A stretch of DNA of 64,000 nucleotides from Brevibacillus porteri. Lineage in GTDB: Bacteria > Bacillota > Bacilli > Brevibacillales > Brevibacillaceae. Shown here in pieces: positions 50,737 to 60,379 of the stretch; within the stretch, counting starts at the first letter, position 1; every line of letters begins with the position of its first letter. Made by a program: the position numbers and the translations under genes. The notes beneath the pieces were generated by a model that ran no database searches, had not been told where the DNA came from, and saw only the letters and a program-made list of their open reading frames with translations. The DNA is taken from contig NZ_PXZO01000010.1 of assembly GCF_003013475.1 (NCBI RefSeq), positions 1 through 64,000 of the forward strand, written 5' to 3'.

Positions 50737-50791
50737 AAGTAGATCGAACAAGTGCAACACGTCCTACCAACCAACTTGAGGAGAGAATATC

Positions 50792-51283
50792 ATGCTACAG
50801 ATCAGAGACGCAGTTCTGAGTGACCTGCCCGCTATGCTCGCTATTTACAACTACGCGGTGGAAAATCTGGTTGCGACATTTGACTTGGAGCCACAGACCT
50901 TGGCCCAGCGCGAAGTGTGGTTTCACAAGCACGGTGACAGACATCCGATCATCGTCGCCGAATACGAAGGGAACGTGATCGGCTATTGCAGTTTGTCCGT
51001 TTTCCGTGAGAAGCCCGCCTATCAAAAATCAACGGAACTGTCTATTTATATCGCCCCCGATCAAAGCGGGAAAGGTGTCGGCACGACCTTGATGAGTGCG
51101 ATTTTGGAGCGTGCCAGACAACTCGAATACCATACGATCGTGAGCGGAATCGTAGGGGGCAATGACGCCAGCGTGAAGCTGCATGAGAAGTTCGGGTTTT
51201 CATTGGCAGGGAGGTTTCAAGAGGTGGGGTTTAAATTCGGAGAATGGCACGATGTTCATTTTTATCAATGGATGGTCAAGTAA
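50792..51283 (+). CDS. GNAT acetyltransferase, phosphinothricin-acetyltransferase-like
   Basis: 163 residues resembling PAT/YwnH-type acetyltransferases: IRDAVLSDLPAMLAIYNYAV at the N-terminus, motif A as APDQSGKGVGTTLMSAIL, and the family tail GFKFGEWHDVHFYQ. Such enzymes acetylate phosphinothricin, methionine sulfone or related amino acid analogues. GAGGAGAG precedes the ATG. It lies 55 bp after the exonuclease gene and has its own terminator. Confidence 0.92.
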   Translation: MLQIRDAVLSDLPAMLAIYNYAVENLVATFDLEPQTLAQREVWFHKHGDRHPIIVAEYEGNVIGYCSLSVFREKPAYQKSTELSIYIAPDQSGKGVGTTLMSAILERARQLEYHTIVSGIVGGNDASVKLHEKFGFSLAGRFQEVGFKFGEWHDVHFYQWMVK

Positions 51284-51293
51284 CAGCATACGA

Positions 51294-51340
51294 AAAGCCG
51301 ACACCCCTTTCCACAAGGAAGTGTCGGCTTATTTGTTTTG
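51294..51340 (+). terminator. Terminator after the PAT-like gene
   Basis: AAAGCCGACAC pairs with GTGTCGGCTT across a 15-nt loop, followed by ATTTGTTTT. Confidence 0.8.
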
Positions 51341-51414
51341 TAAGAAGCGAATCCCTAAAAGTGGCACATCTTAAGCTAGGGTCTAATCCCTTAGCCCTTA
51401 TGATATTAGTGTAA

Positions 51415-52261
51415 CTGACGGATGATTATAAAGGAACGCTGGGAATACTCCAATTCAAGGTAATCGCTACAGCCCCTCGCCCCGAAAACACGGCCAAGCA
51501 GAAAAACGAGTACTTTAAGACAACAACTTCTTCTGTACATGAATCCATCTAAAAGCTGACCACTGAATCAGACCGCACACTGAGTACCACCTAACTGCGT
51601 GTTGTTCTGATCAGTGAAACGCTTGCCCGGAAAGCCGGAATATTTACCTTGATCAAAATCCTCTACCGCGACCCTTCCGTCGGTGATACCGTTCTTGTCG
51701 CAACCGTTAAAGGAAAAGTATCAGACTTGCTTCAACCCGATAAGTTTCAGCCAAAAAGTGAGATCAATAAGTACTTGAACAATTTGCTTCACCCTGATGC
51801 GATTCCGTATTCTTGCATTTACCACCATTCATGACCTAATGTTCAGTTTAACGGAGGATGTCGCTGATCCGATCATACCTTATCTCGAGAAAGTCGAAGA
51901 TAAAATCAAGATCTCTCACGTAGCCATTTTAAAAAAGACTAAATGATTGATTTGATTTCGCCTCAAGAAGGAATCATTCTATCCACTATGCACCACAACA
52001 CCAAGCAAACCAATATGAAACTGAACATCCTCGAAGAAGGGGAACAGAAACCTACGAGTATTGTCCTTAACTTCATCCGTTCCAAAAAAAGTCATATCGA
52101 ATGGAGGTCTGTCTCAACCCCAATTGCACGTAAAACTGTTTGTGAAAGTCTCCGTACTTGAATACACAGGCCATAATAATAAACCTACTACTGAAGGGGA
52201 GCATACCATTATCTCAACAACCTTTGTAAAAAAAACAAACGTTCTCCTTACATCAAAATGA
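51415..52261 (+). pseudogene. Spore germination Ger(x)C family lipoprotein, decayed
   Basis: Reading across frames recovers a GerC-type nutrient-receptor subunit without its signal peptide: GTLGILQFKVIATAPRPE, then SETLARKAGIFTLIKILYRD after two in-frame TAA codons, DTVLVATVKGKVSDLLQP, a frameshift near 51800 to EDVADPIIPYLEKVED and ISHVAIL, another near 51940 (SPQEGIILSTM), and a last near 52110 to KLFVKVSVLEYTG. At least two stops and three frameshifts show the gene is dead. The gerA and gerB partners are absent here. Confidence 0.72.
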
Positions 52262-52273
52262 AGGAGAACGTCA
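52240..52273 (-). terminator. Terminator for the chemoreceptor gene
   Basis: On the minus strand ACGTTCTCCTT pairs with AAGGAGAACGT across 10 nt, followed by TTGTTTTTTTT. It lies inside the 3' end of the GerC remnant. Confidence 0.8.
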
Positions 52274-52355
52274 GAAATTACAATACGAGTCTGCTATAGG
52301 TTCCTAGTAAATCATTTAAAGGCGAATTACTGGTGATTATTTTTCAGTTAAACCG

Positions 52356-54356
52356 CTACTTTTTAATTCGAAAAGCACTTGACACCTCATATAACTCATT
52401 AGACATCACAGATAAACTTTCTGCTGCTGCACTGATTTCCTGTATGGAATGTCGTTGCTGTTCAGTACCCTGTGACACGCCCTGGAGGCGCTGAAGTGAA
52501 CTATTGGCTACAGAGACGATTTCACCCATTGATGCAGATACCTCTTGGGTGCCAGCTGAGATTTCCTCGGAAGCTGCCGAAACCTCTTGGATCTGATCAT
52601 TTACATCCTGGATCGATTTTAAGATCGCATCAAAAATTCTACCCACTTGTTGTACTTGCTCTACACCGATGCCAACCTCCGCCAATCCTTTGTTCAACGT
52701 TTGAGAAGCTGACTGTGTGGCTCCCAAGATCTCTTTAATGATTTTGGTAATATTGATTGTGGCCACGCTCGTTTGATCTGCAAGCTTTTTCACTTGATCA
52801 GCTACAACAGAGAATCCCCTTCCGTGCTCACCAGCCCTAGCAGCCTCTATAGAAGCATTCAATGCAAGTAAGTTGGTTTGATTGGCAATTTCTGAAATTA
52901 ACTGAGCAATATTCTGGATTTCATGAGACTTTTCTACTAAGGAATGTACGACGATCGCCGATTCTTCTACTGTATTCTTCGCATTATTCATTTGTTGAAT
53001 TGATTTTTTCGTATTGTTGTTTCCCTGATTCACATCAGCTACTACAACTTGTGTAAACTCAGATACAATTGACGATGAATGTGCAATTCGTTGAACCCCG
53101 ACCGCCATCTCCTCCATCGCCAGTGACGTTTGCTCTGAGCTTTCAAATGTTGCTCTGGAGCTTTGCACAACCACTCCGGTAGCTTGAGCGATATGATCGG
53201 CAGTTTCTGATGATTGTCCAGAGATCGCAGTTAATTCTTCGGCAGAAGAAGCCAAATGTTCTATAGAAGTAAATAGTCGCTGAATGATCTCCGAGACGTT
53301 CTCCATCATCTGGTTAATGCTCCGTTTCAGCATTCCGATCTCATCTTTATTTGATTCGTCTAATCGTCCAGTGAGGTCTCCTGTAGCGACCTTTTGCATA
53401 AATATACTGATCATCAAAATCGGCTTAATCATCTGATGAGCAAGTAAATAAGCAATCGCTCCGACAACAATCACAGAAATGGCTATGATCAAAATAGATG
53501 AATTTCGCATTTGATTAACTTGAGCAAATACTTCTGACGCAGGGGCGGTTACAACGAGTGACCAATTGGTTCGATCAATTTTACTGTAAGCTACCATTGT
53601 ATCCTCATTTGCATGAGTGTACTCAAGCGTTCCCCGATCTGACAGTGTGCTAGGATCTTGAAAGTTAGTTCCCATTTCTGGAATGGCTTCAGACACTTTT
53701 TTACCGACCAGCTGCTCGTCTCTATGTACCAGGATTTTACCGGATGGACCTACCAGATACCCATATCCACTAGACGCAAAATTAATTTTTCCTACAATAT
53801 TCAGAATTTCCTCTGGTTTGAGTACAGCTTGAACAATTCCTCGAAATTCCCCTTGTTCATTAACTAGAGGTTTATCGATAATAATAATTTTTTCTCCAGT
53901 CTGGGCACCTATTAAAATTTCTGAAACACCAAGAGTTTTTTCCTCTTTCGCACGTTTGAAATTAGTGAATTGTGAGGCATCAAAGCTCCCACCATTGGTA
54001 CTAACTGCTTTTCCTTCAGAATTGATAAAAGCGAAATGCTCAACGTCTTTATCAATTTGTCCCAACAATTGTAGTGTTGGGATTATTACTTTAGGATCTT
54101 CTTGCAAAAATTCCGAATGTTGTTTTACAACGTTCTCGAGTGCATCTATTTTTTTGCCAAACCAGACATTGATGGTTTGAGCATTAAGACGCGCACTTTG
54201 TAACTGATTATCTTTTGCCTCTGTTTCAAATCCGGACAATGATTGGGAACTAAGGATGAAGGTTGCGAACAGCAAAGGGATTAAAGCTAACGCTAGGGAA
54301 AACAAAATGATTTTAGTCTTAATGGAGGTAAATCGCGTGTTAGCATTGTTAATCAT
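52356..54356 (-). CDS. Methyl-accepting chemotaxis protein, dCache sensor
   Basis: 666 residues: TM1 about 14-37, a large extracytoplasmic double-Cache sensor (YGYLVGPSGKILVHRDEQLV is in its membrane-distal/proximal core), TM2 about 285-308, a HAMP domain (ATGDLTGRLDESNKDEIG), and a full signalling domain whose hairpin tip is EIANQTNLLALNASIEAARAGEHG, given here in parts as NQTNLLALNASIEAARAGE. It should dock to CheA/CheW and sense a small ligand such as an amino acid. GGGAGGATACAAA precedes the ATG. It is isolated from other chemotaxis genes. Confidence 0.94.
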   Translation of the reverse strand: MINNANTRFTSIKTKIILFSLALALIPLLFATFILSSQSLSGFETEAKDNQLQSARLNAQTINVWFGKKIDALENVVKQHSEFLQEDPKVIIPTLQLLGQIDKDVEHFAFINSEGKAVSTNGGSFDASQFTNFKRAKEEKTLGVSEILIGAQTGEKIIIIDKPLVNEQGEFRGIVQAVLKPEEILNIVGKINFASSGYGYLVGPSGKILVHRDEQLVGKKVSEAIPEMGTNFQDPSTLSDRGTLEYTHANEDTMVAYSKIDRTNWSLVVTAPASEVFAQVNQMRNSSILIIAISVIVVGAIAYLLAHQMIKPILMISIFMQKVATGDLTGRLDESNKDEIGMLKRSINQMMENVSEIIQRLFTSIEHLASSAEELTAISGQSSETADHIAQATGVVVQSSRATFESSEQTSLAMEEMAVGVQRIAHSSSIVSEFTQVVVADVNQGNNNTKKSIQQMNNAKNTVEESAIVVHSLVEKSHEIQNIAQLISEIANQTNLLALNASIEAARAGEHGRGFSVVADQVKKLADQTSVATINITKIIKEILGATQSASQTLNKGLAEVGIGVEQVQQVGRIFDAILKSIQDVNDQIQEVSAASEEISAGTQEVSASMGEIVSVANSSLQRLQGVSQGTEQQRHSIQEISAAAESLSVMSNELYEVSSAFRIKK

Positions 54357-55093
54357 TTTGTATCCTCCCAGAAAAGTAAGTAAATTTGCTTATACTTTTC
54401 CCGCTCCCTCGGTTCTCCAAACCTCTAGTTTTCAATTTATATTCAAATATTACTTCATTAGTTACATTTGTTATTTTCGTTAAAGATAGCGATAGGTAAG
54501 GATGACCCTCAGAACGACCCGTTAAATTCTACTTTTCCCTCACTTCACACCTTACGTGCCACTTTCGAGGCATACGGCGTTCCATTTAATCTTTACTCGT
54601 AAGATCGCCTCACTTTTCTCTGAACGATTGAATTGTCCCAGATTTTCTTGAGCAGTTCTTTGACATGTATCCGTTTATGACGGATTTGATGCGCGCTGGC
54701 AAATAGACTGCCGACTTAATCGATAGCCTGAGAAACTAAAGGTTTTTAACTTTTTTATAATCTGTTTTAAACAAACATATGCAATTTGGACTAGTCTATC
54801 CTAAAAATAAAGTCTTAGACTGGTAGCTATTTTTTAAGAAAACCCGGAGCGAAATTCAGGCCCTTTTCCGTTAGAGGATATCTGAGATTTTGTACTCATA
54901 GCTATGCAACCATTAATAATACTCAGGATACATAGGATTTCCACAAAATTCACAACCAAATTGAGGGGAAACAGATGGATCACCATCATCCATTCCATCA
55001 AAGTCACGAACTATTGTATTCAGAGTAAAAACATAGCATGTGGTTTAACTAACTGGCTGGAAAATGTAATTGTATACCGTTGCACAACTGTGT
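54357..55093. other. Gene-poor, decayed stretch
   Basis: No credible intact gene was found in 737 bp. On the plus strand a frame near 54554-54640 reads LRATFEAYGVPFNLYS, a stop, then DRLTFL, which faintly resembles the integrase-core segment of a DDE transposase; stops interrupt it throughout. Nothing recognisable lies between 54700 and 55090. I regard it as old mobile-element or gene debris. Confidence 0.3.
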
Positions 55094-55246
55094 TCAATCG
55101 TTCAATACCGCCAGATCAAGCTGACTTATACGCTCAGGATCGGAGATCGAGTCGACTTCGCTAATCTTTTCATGACTCATAGTAAATTTATTTTCTTTAT
55201 GCATTACAATTTCTGCAAGCTGTTCAGCTGTCATAATGTTCAACAT
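55094..55246 (-). CDS. Small protein with optimal ribosome binding site, unknown
   Basis: 50 codons from ATG 55246 to TGA 55094-55096. AGGAGGAACAAATC in front gives a textbook Shine-Dalgarno at 8 nt. The product (starting MLNIMTAEQLAEIVMHKENK, ending SQLDLAVLND) is acidic, helical and soluble with no recognised family. It stands alone among pseudogenes, so it is either a true small gene or the intact head of a degraded one; the spacing favours real translation. Confidence 0.6.
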   Translation of the reverse strand: MLNIMTAEQLAEIVMHKENKFTMSHEKISEVDSISDPERISQLDLAVLND

Positions 55247-55536
55247 GATTTGTTCCTCCTATAGATTTTAATTATCAATTTTACGAATACCGGCATGGGT
55301 ATATTACTAAACAAAAAAATAATGAATACCTTACTTATCATACCCTACTAGGTATATCATTTCGGAAAGCCAGTTCTGTCAATGCCTCTTGTTTAGAGAT
55401 ATAGTGAAATGGTTTTTTGCAAGGAGTCCAAAGACTGAACACCAATCTGAACACCGAGTTCTTCCCCATCTTTCAAAAACTCTCATATAAATCGCCATCC
55501 AATCATAGGCTACTCATTTGATCCCACATTATCCTA

Positions 55537-56167
55537 TCATCTTGGATAAGACTGCGGTGCGAGTCGTTGTTGATCCTTTTTTACAGGAGGTACATACGGT
55601 TCAACAGTCACTGGAATACCAAGTCTCTGTTTGTGTTCGTCCAACGTCGGAGTATCAGGATATATGTTGTCTAGAGTAATTTTGAATGGTTCTTCGACTT
55701 TTCCCGTATACGGATTATATTGGAGCGGCATATTGAACGACCCACCGCCGTAGCTGCTCGTCGTTGTATAGGTCGTCTCTTCATAATGTATCCTAGTTGG
55801 CTCAACTGTAAAGGACATCTGAACGTCTGGACCATCCGATTGTCTCGATGGTTTGGAAGGCTTTTTGACCGTTTTCTTTGGTTGTTTGTTTGAAGCCGTC
55901 TGTACGGCCTTTGTAGATGACTGCTCTTTCGCTTTTGTGCCAGGCTTGCTTCCTACCAACTCTGATGGGGTTGACTGAACTACTGGTTGTTCAACCGGAT
56001 ACGCTGATACATTGGTTGGCCTCGTCCCTTGAAGTCGTTTGCGTTGCTTTTGGGACGCTATTCGTGTTTTTCTGATCGGCTTTTACTTCCTTAATCAATG
56101 TTGGCCACAGGTATGCATTGAAACCTAGCAACGCTACCATAAGCGTGATTCCTGCTACTTTTTTCAT
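55537..56167 (-). pseudogene. Secreted or anchored protein split by one frameshift
   Basis: Two frames join into one protein of about 209 residues: an N-terminal membrane segment (VAGITLMVALLGFNAYLWP) and Lys/Gln/Thr-rich stretch, then, in the second frame, a linker (VSAYPVEQPVVQSTPSELV), a basic region and a C-terminal part with NPYTGKVEEPFKITLDNIYP. Removing one G from the GGG run at 56026-56028 restores a single frame. It may be a true mutation or a base-call error. ATG 56167 follows GGAG at 9 nt. No family recognised; no catalytic motif seen. Confidence 0.6.
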
Positions 56168-56325
56168 AATCACATTCTCCGTTGCCTGTTAGATTTGAAG
56201 TGTAAAAAGTACGAGAACTATAGAACTATAATAAGGAAATTATACCTTTTCTATATCTTTTTGAAAATTTGCACTAAAGTAGGTGTACCTGGCCAGGGAA
56301 TCAAAAAACAGGAGGTAACCCTGCT

Positions 56326-57579
56326 GTGCAATGGCTGTCATGGGATCTGAACCTGAAGACCAGATTGATCGGCGAGACGCTTTTCAACCTATTGTTTTGG
56401 ATGTACTTTCCCTTCCTTACCCTCCACTTTAGTGATACCTTTGGCAAAAATGTTGCCGGGTTACTCATGACAGTGCCACCGATTATGAGTATGATCGGCA
56501 ATCTTTTTGGCGGCTATTTGGCTGACCGATTTGGTCGTCGATATGTCATGTTGTCAGGAGCGTTTTTGCAGGCAGGCATGTTTATCCTGTTTGCCTTCTC
56601 CCTCTCTTCTTGGATCGATTATCTTGCGTTTATTGGAATCGGGCTTGGCAAAGCGGTATACAGCCCGGCGAGTTCTGCGATGGTCGCTGATCTCACCTCC
56701 GAAAAAGACAGACGCAGAATATTCGCTACCTTCGTTACAGCTATGAACATTGGCGCCGTATTGGGACCCGCGTTGGGGGCCATCTTTTTCTTTCAATACC
56801 GCAGTGAGCTGCTATGGACTTGTGCGCTTGTCACTTTTTTGTATTCGATTGCGATCTGGCTCCATGTGAGAGAGACACTGCCACAGTCCGTAAAAAGCTC
56901 TGTCGCCTCCATCCATTTCCCTTCTGTTATGAAGGAGCAATGGCAGAGCTACACCGTCATTCTACGCGACAAAGCCTTTGCTATTTATATTTTCGCAGGC
57001 ATGCTGATTACGATCGCAATCGTGCAGCTCGATTTATTTTTGGCAGTCTATGTAAAAGAATTCGTCCCAGCGCAGACACTGCTATCGTGGAAAGCATGGT
57101 CGCTCTCGCTTAGCAGTACGGAAATTTTCGGATGGATGCTGGGAATAAGCGGCCTTCTGTTTGTTCTGTGCGCCCTGCCTGTTACCAAATGGTTTGAGAA
57201 CTGGAGCGACCGGAATGTCTTCCTCTTGTCCTCCCTGCTGTTTGGCATGGGCATGTTTTTGGTGGGATTCACGACGAATGCATGGCTATTGTTCGGATGC
57301 GTGGTCATTTTTACAGTAGGGGAAGTGATGCGAACGCCGGTCGAGCAGAGCTTCGTCAGCAAATACGCACCAGAACATGCACGAGGACAGTACATGGGCG
57401 CCTCTAACCTGCAGTACTCGCTCGGCCGCTTCCTCGCTCCCGTAACCGTCATTCTTTCGGAGTGGATCATGCCTATTGGTGTTTTCGCGTTCATCTTGCT
57501 ATGCTCTCTGTTGAGTGCCGTTTTTTATATGAAGCTATTCCAAATCGTTCAGAAACGCGAGTCAGTTCATTACGGATAA
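56326..57579 (+). CDS. MFS transporter (DHA1/YfmO-like)
   Basis: 417 residues with twelve helices; GYLADRFGRRYVML is a canonical A-motif after TM2, MVADLTSEKDRRRIFATFVTAMNIG covers TM4-5, and EVMRTPVEQSFVSKYAPEHARGQYMG lies before TM11. It is likely a drug or metabolite exporter. GTG 56326 has AGGAGGTAA about 10 nt upstream. Its A+T-rich promoter region borders the frameshifted secreted-protein gene. Single gene. Confidence 0.9.
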   Translation: MQWLSWDLNLKTRLIGETLFNLLFWMYFPFLTLHFSDTFGKNVAGLLMTVPPIMSMIGNLFGGYLADRFGRRYVMLSGAFLQAGMFILFAFSLSSWIDYLAFIGIGLGKAVYSPASSAMVADLTSEKDRRRIFATFVTAMNIGAVLGPALGAIFFFQYRSELLWTCALVTFLYSIAIWLHVRETLPQSVKSSVASIHFPSVMKEQWQSYTVILRDKAFAIYIFAGMLITIAIVQLDLFLAVYVKEFVPAQTLLSWKAWSLSLSSTEIFGWMLGISGLLFVLCALPVTKWFENWSDRNVFLLSSLLFGMGMFLVGFTTNAWLLFGCVVIFTVGEVMRTPVEQSFVSKYAPEHARGQYMGASNLQYSLGRFLAPVTVILSEWIMPIGVFAFILLCSLLSAVFYMKLFQIVQKRESVHYG

Positions 57580-57597
57580 GCTATAGCCGAAAACAAG

Positions 57598-57640
57598 AAG
57601 TGGTTGAGCAGCGATAACCTCCTGCCAACCACTTTTTTCG
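57598..57640. terminator. Terminator between MFS and hypothetical genes
   Basis: AGTGGTTG pairs with CAACCACT (loop about 17 nt), followed by TTTTTT on the plus side. Confidence 0.82.
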
Positions 57641-57647
57641 TTCAAGA

Positions 57648-58235
57648 TTATAATTTTTTCGGAGCTTCTAATTTCACGGGGTCAACCATTACTTTTATTT
57701 GTGCTGGCGTTCCTTCGATCGTTACTTTCACACCGGAAACAATCATTTCTTTTGGTGTTTTTGCAACGTTGGTATTTGCAATGAACTGATCCAACTCCGG
57801 ACTCCAGATAAGTCCAGTCGCTTGAATCATCGCCTTCACTGTATGAACGTCAGGAACCCCTTCATACATGATACCGTCTATTGTTTTTTGATCACCGCTC
57901 AGCATAACGCTTACCCATATCGCTTTTTCGTTTGCCGAATTTTCTTGCTTTGGATAATAAAAGCGGTAGAAGTTTGTTTTCTTCTCTAGTTCAAGCGCAA
58001 ATGGCAACGTGTGAATACCCTTTTCAGCTAATTCGTCTCTTATGCTGTTGTAATTACTCAGGTACGTTTTGGTTGTCATATTTTTAAACGCAGAATCAGA
58101 ATGGTTCATTTTTTGTTCTTTCTCATGTGAAATGCTGTTTTCAATTGCAGTCGTTTGGTTAGAACCTCCGAATACGGTAAGACCCGCGACTACGACTATT
58201 GCTGCTACTGAGATAGAGACTGCATATTTTTTCAT
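57648..58235 (-). CDS. Membrane-anchored or secreted hypothetical protein
   Basis: 195 residues: N-terminal signal or anchor (YAVSISVAAIVVVAGLTVFGG), then a soluble domain with NFYRFYYPKQENS and AIWVSVMLSGDQKTIDG segments. No family recognised. The ATG overlaps the stop of the YbaK gene as ATGA, with AAGGGAACC upstream, so it is the last gene of a nadK-MOSC-YbaK operon, though it may be a later addition. Confidence 0.75.
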   Translation of the reverse strand: MKKYAVSISVAAIVVVAGLTVFGGSNQTTAIENSISHEKEQKMNHSDSAFKNMTTKTYLSNYNSIRDELAEKGIHTLPFALELEKKTNFYRFYYPKQENSANEKAIWVSVMLSGDQKTIDGIMYEGVPDVHTVKAMIQATGLIWSPELDQFIANTNVAKTPKEMIVSGVKVTIEGTPAQIKVMVDPVKLEAPKKL

Positions 58236-58720
58236 TCTGGGTTCCCTTCTGGCGAAGCCGCATCGATTTCCTTCGCCCCTGTCATTTTTAGCAAGGCCTC
58301 ATAAGTGACTGGCAAAAGTGATTCTGCGATACCAGCCGCCGTATAAATCACAGAAAAGCGCTTCAAGGAGCGATCCACATAGACAGGCACTTCCTCCTGC
58401 AAAGCAAACGGACAAACTGCTCCGACACGGAAGCCCGTCATTTTTTCTACCTCTTCCGGCGTAGCCATCTTTGGCTTTCCTTGACCAAACGCCGCCTTCA
58501 CTTGCTTGGGATGGACTCGTACATCTCCTGCTGCCACGAACAAGGCGAACTGCTCATCCACCCGAAACAAGATCGACTTTGCGATTTGGCCGATCTCGAC
58601 ACCTAATGCCTGTGCAGCCACTTCGGACGTAGGCAACGGCTGTTCAAACAATATCGGCTCGATGCTCGAGTCATAGCGTTGTACGTAGCTACGAACCTTT
58701 TCCAGAGGGCTTGCGATCAT
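58232..58720 (-). CDS. YbaK/EbsC-type aminoacyl-tRNA deacylase
   Basis: 162 residues, trans-editing domain of the YbaK/ProX superfamily. The pattern EVAAQALGVEIGQIAKSILF is the family start, and FRVGAVCPFALQEEVPVYVD holds the GG/SP-like active loop. These proteins hydrolyse mischarged tRNAs such as Cys-tRNAPro or Ala-tRNAPro. The ATG overlaps the MOSC gene stop (ATGA), showing translational coupling. Confidence 0.9.
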   Translation of the reverse strand: MIASPLEKVRSYVQRYDSSIEPILFEQPLPTSEVAAQALGVEIGQIAKSILFRVDEQFALFVAAGDVRVHPKQVKAAFGQGKPKMATPEEVEKMTGFRVGAVCPFALQEEVPVYVDRSLKRFSVIYTAAGIAESLLPVTYEALLKMTGAKEIDAASPEGNPE

Positions 58721-59454
58721 TCTCCTTCACTCCCAATCTCAACTAAAAAAACGTCATCGCCTTGCGACACACTGCCTGTCTTGACAACTGAAGCATACAC
58801 GCCGAAGTGATTATTGTGACGCTTGACGCATGCCTTCAATACGGCAGGAGTCATCGTCAGCGTATCTGGGTCGATATTGACATAAACACAGCGCTCGCAG
58901 TGCTTGTTGACTTGCAAGGTCACATCATTGATTTTGATCTGTTTGCCCAACCATTTGTCTTCCGCGAACGGCTCATCATCCTCCAAGACAACGACCAAAT
59001 TCCCCCGAAAGCGTCGTGGATCTACCTGCTCTGCGCCAATCTGCCGCGCGATCTCTCTAAGAGACGCATCCGTAACCAGGAGAATGTGGTCTTCCCAGTT
59101 CACACCGCCTTCTTGCGGACTACTAATCATAGGCGTAATGGAGCGCTTCGCCGTCTCTGCGACATGAGCAAATAAAGCATCATCCCACGTATGTACACTG
59201 CCATCCCGGGCTTCGATCCGAATCGGCGGATACGCTTCTTTTCCTGTCCCTTCGGTCATGCTGGCATGATACCCTATGAGAGCGGGCACGACATCCGCAC
59301 TGAGATACTTACCTTGCCGGGCATTGTCCCAAAAATAATAGGCACGGTCTCCATACAAGCCAAATTCATCGACCGTACTTGATGCTAGCTCTTCCCCCCG
59401 CATTGCTTTGACAGGATGACGGAAAATGGTTTGCAGTGTTCCTACTTTTTTCAT
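58717..59454 (-). CDS. MOSC domain protein
   Basis: 245 residues: N-terminal beta-barrel (IFRHPVKAMRGEEL, FGLYGDRAYYF) and a MOSC domain with the conserved Cys in CERCVYVNIDPDT, where the molybdenum cofactor sulfur carrier or persulfide would sit. Related to YiiM and mARC proteins (N-hydroxylated compound reduction or sulfur transfer). ATG 59454 follows GGGAGGG. It lies 25 bp after nadK and overlaps the deacylase gene, so it is in the same operon. Confidence 0.9.
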   Translation of the reverse strand: MKKVGTLQTIFRHPVKAMRGEELASSTVDEFGLYGDRAYYFWDNARQGKYLSADVVPALIGYHASMTEGTGKEAYPPIRIEARDGSVHTWDDALFAHVAETAKRSITPMISSPQEGGVNWEDHILLVTDASLREIARQIGAEQVDPRRFRGNLVVVLEDDEPFAEDKWLGKQIKINDVTLQVNKHCERCVYVNIDPDTLTMTPAVLKACVKRHNNHFGVYASVVKTGSVSQGDDVFLVEIGSEGE

Positions 59455-59479
59455 TTGGTTTCCCTCCCCAACGCTTTCT

Positions 59480-60277
59480 CTATCCGGAAATAAACGAATT
59501 GCGAACCCGCCCCCAAAACGTCAATCGTTTGTAGCGAGCGAATTTTACTTTGTCCTGTCCCACTCGGCACCGAATGGAACGCACATCTCTCCATACCGCC
59601 TGCTCGCGGTCCAATCCAATCATAATCTCGGGATTCATGACAATCAGCTCTACTTCATGATGCTTCGGCAAGACGAGCGAGCTGTTGATGGTCCGATACG
59701 CTTGGTTATTGATCGAAGCGATCTCGGACAATTGAATCGCCTCAATGGACGGATGAACAATCGCTCCATCCACGGCTTTGTTATAAGCTGTACTTCCTGA
59801 CGGTGACGATACAATCAAGCCATCACCACGAAATGTCTCCAGCTCATCGCCGTTTATATAGACACATGTCACCAATGTAGACAAGTTCGCGTTGCGCAAA
59901 ACCATTTCATTCAGCGCCCACTTTTCGTACTGCTTACCTTCCCTTGTGCTGATCCTGCATTGGACCGTTGGATATTCCGCGATCAGAGGCTCTTCGTTTA
60001 ACAGTCGCTCAACGAATTCGTCCAGCTCCTCGGGACGCCAGTCCGCATAAAAGCCAAGATGTCCCGTGTGAATCCCTACATAGGACGGCTCGATTCCGTA
60101 TTGATGGACGGCCTCCAAAAGCGTCCCATCTCCCCCGATGGACAACACCATATCCGGTTGTTCAGCCGGCCCCTTGACGAAGGTAAACGGGCTATTGGCT
60201 GCTTGCAGCTTTTCTTTCAAGGCATGTTCCACTTCTCGTGTGTAATCATCATTTCGCAGTACAGTCGCAATCTTCAT
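59480..60277 (-). CDS. nadK: NAD kinase
   Basis: 265 residues. Phosphorylates NAD+ to NADP+. The catalytic GGDGTLLEA (about residues 48-56) and the glycine-rich SSPSGSTAYNKAVDGAI are intact, with NEMVLRN between them. Length and short N-terminus fit the second Bacillus paralogue (PpnK2/YtdI), which implies another copy elsewhere. An extended -10 (TGGTATAGT) lies about 65 bp upstream on the minus strand. First gene of the operon with MOSC and YbaK. Confidence 0.95.
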   Translation of the reverse strand: MKIATVLRNDDYTREVEHALKEKLQAANSPFTFVKGPAEQPDMVLSIGGDGTLLEAVHQYGIEPSYVGIHTGHLGFYADWRPEELDEFVERLLNEEPLIAEYPTVQCRISTREGKQYEKWALNEMVLRNANLSTLVTCVYINGDELETFRGDGLIVSSPSGSTAYNKAVDGAIVHPSIEAIQLSEIASINNQAYRTINSSLVLPKHHEVELIVMNPEIMIGLDREQAVWRDVRSIRCRVGQDKVKFARYKRLTFWGRVRNSFISG

Positions 60278-60379
60278 GCTGGTCTGCCCTCACTTTTATC
60301 CTTACAAGCGGTCTTGCACGCTCTGTTGTTTGTCTTCACTATACCATAGGAAAAATCGACTTGCATAAAATCCCACTTG

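Noticed and set aside
54357-54480. Sigma-D (flagellar) promoter for the chemoreceptor
   Set aside because: No TAAA-N15-GCCGATAT-like match on the minus strand close to the gene.
54554-54640. Insertion sequence transposase
   Set aside because: Only one short segment resembles an integrase core; stops interrupt it and no terminal inverted repeats or target duplication were seen.
54904-55164. 86-codon plus-strand ORF
   Set aside because: No ribosome binding site, unusual composition, and it runs antisense to a small ORF with a far better start signal.
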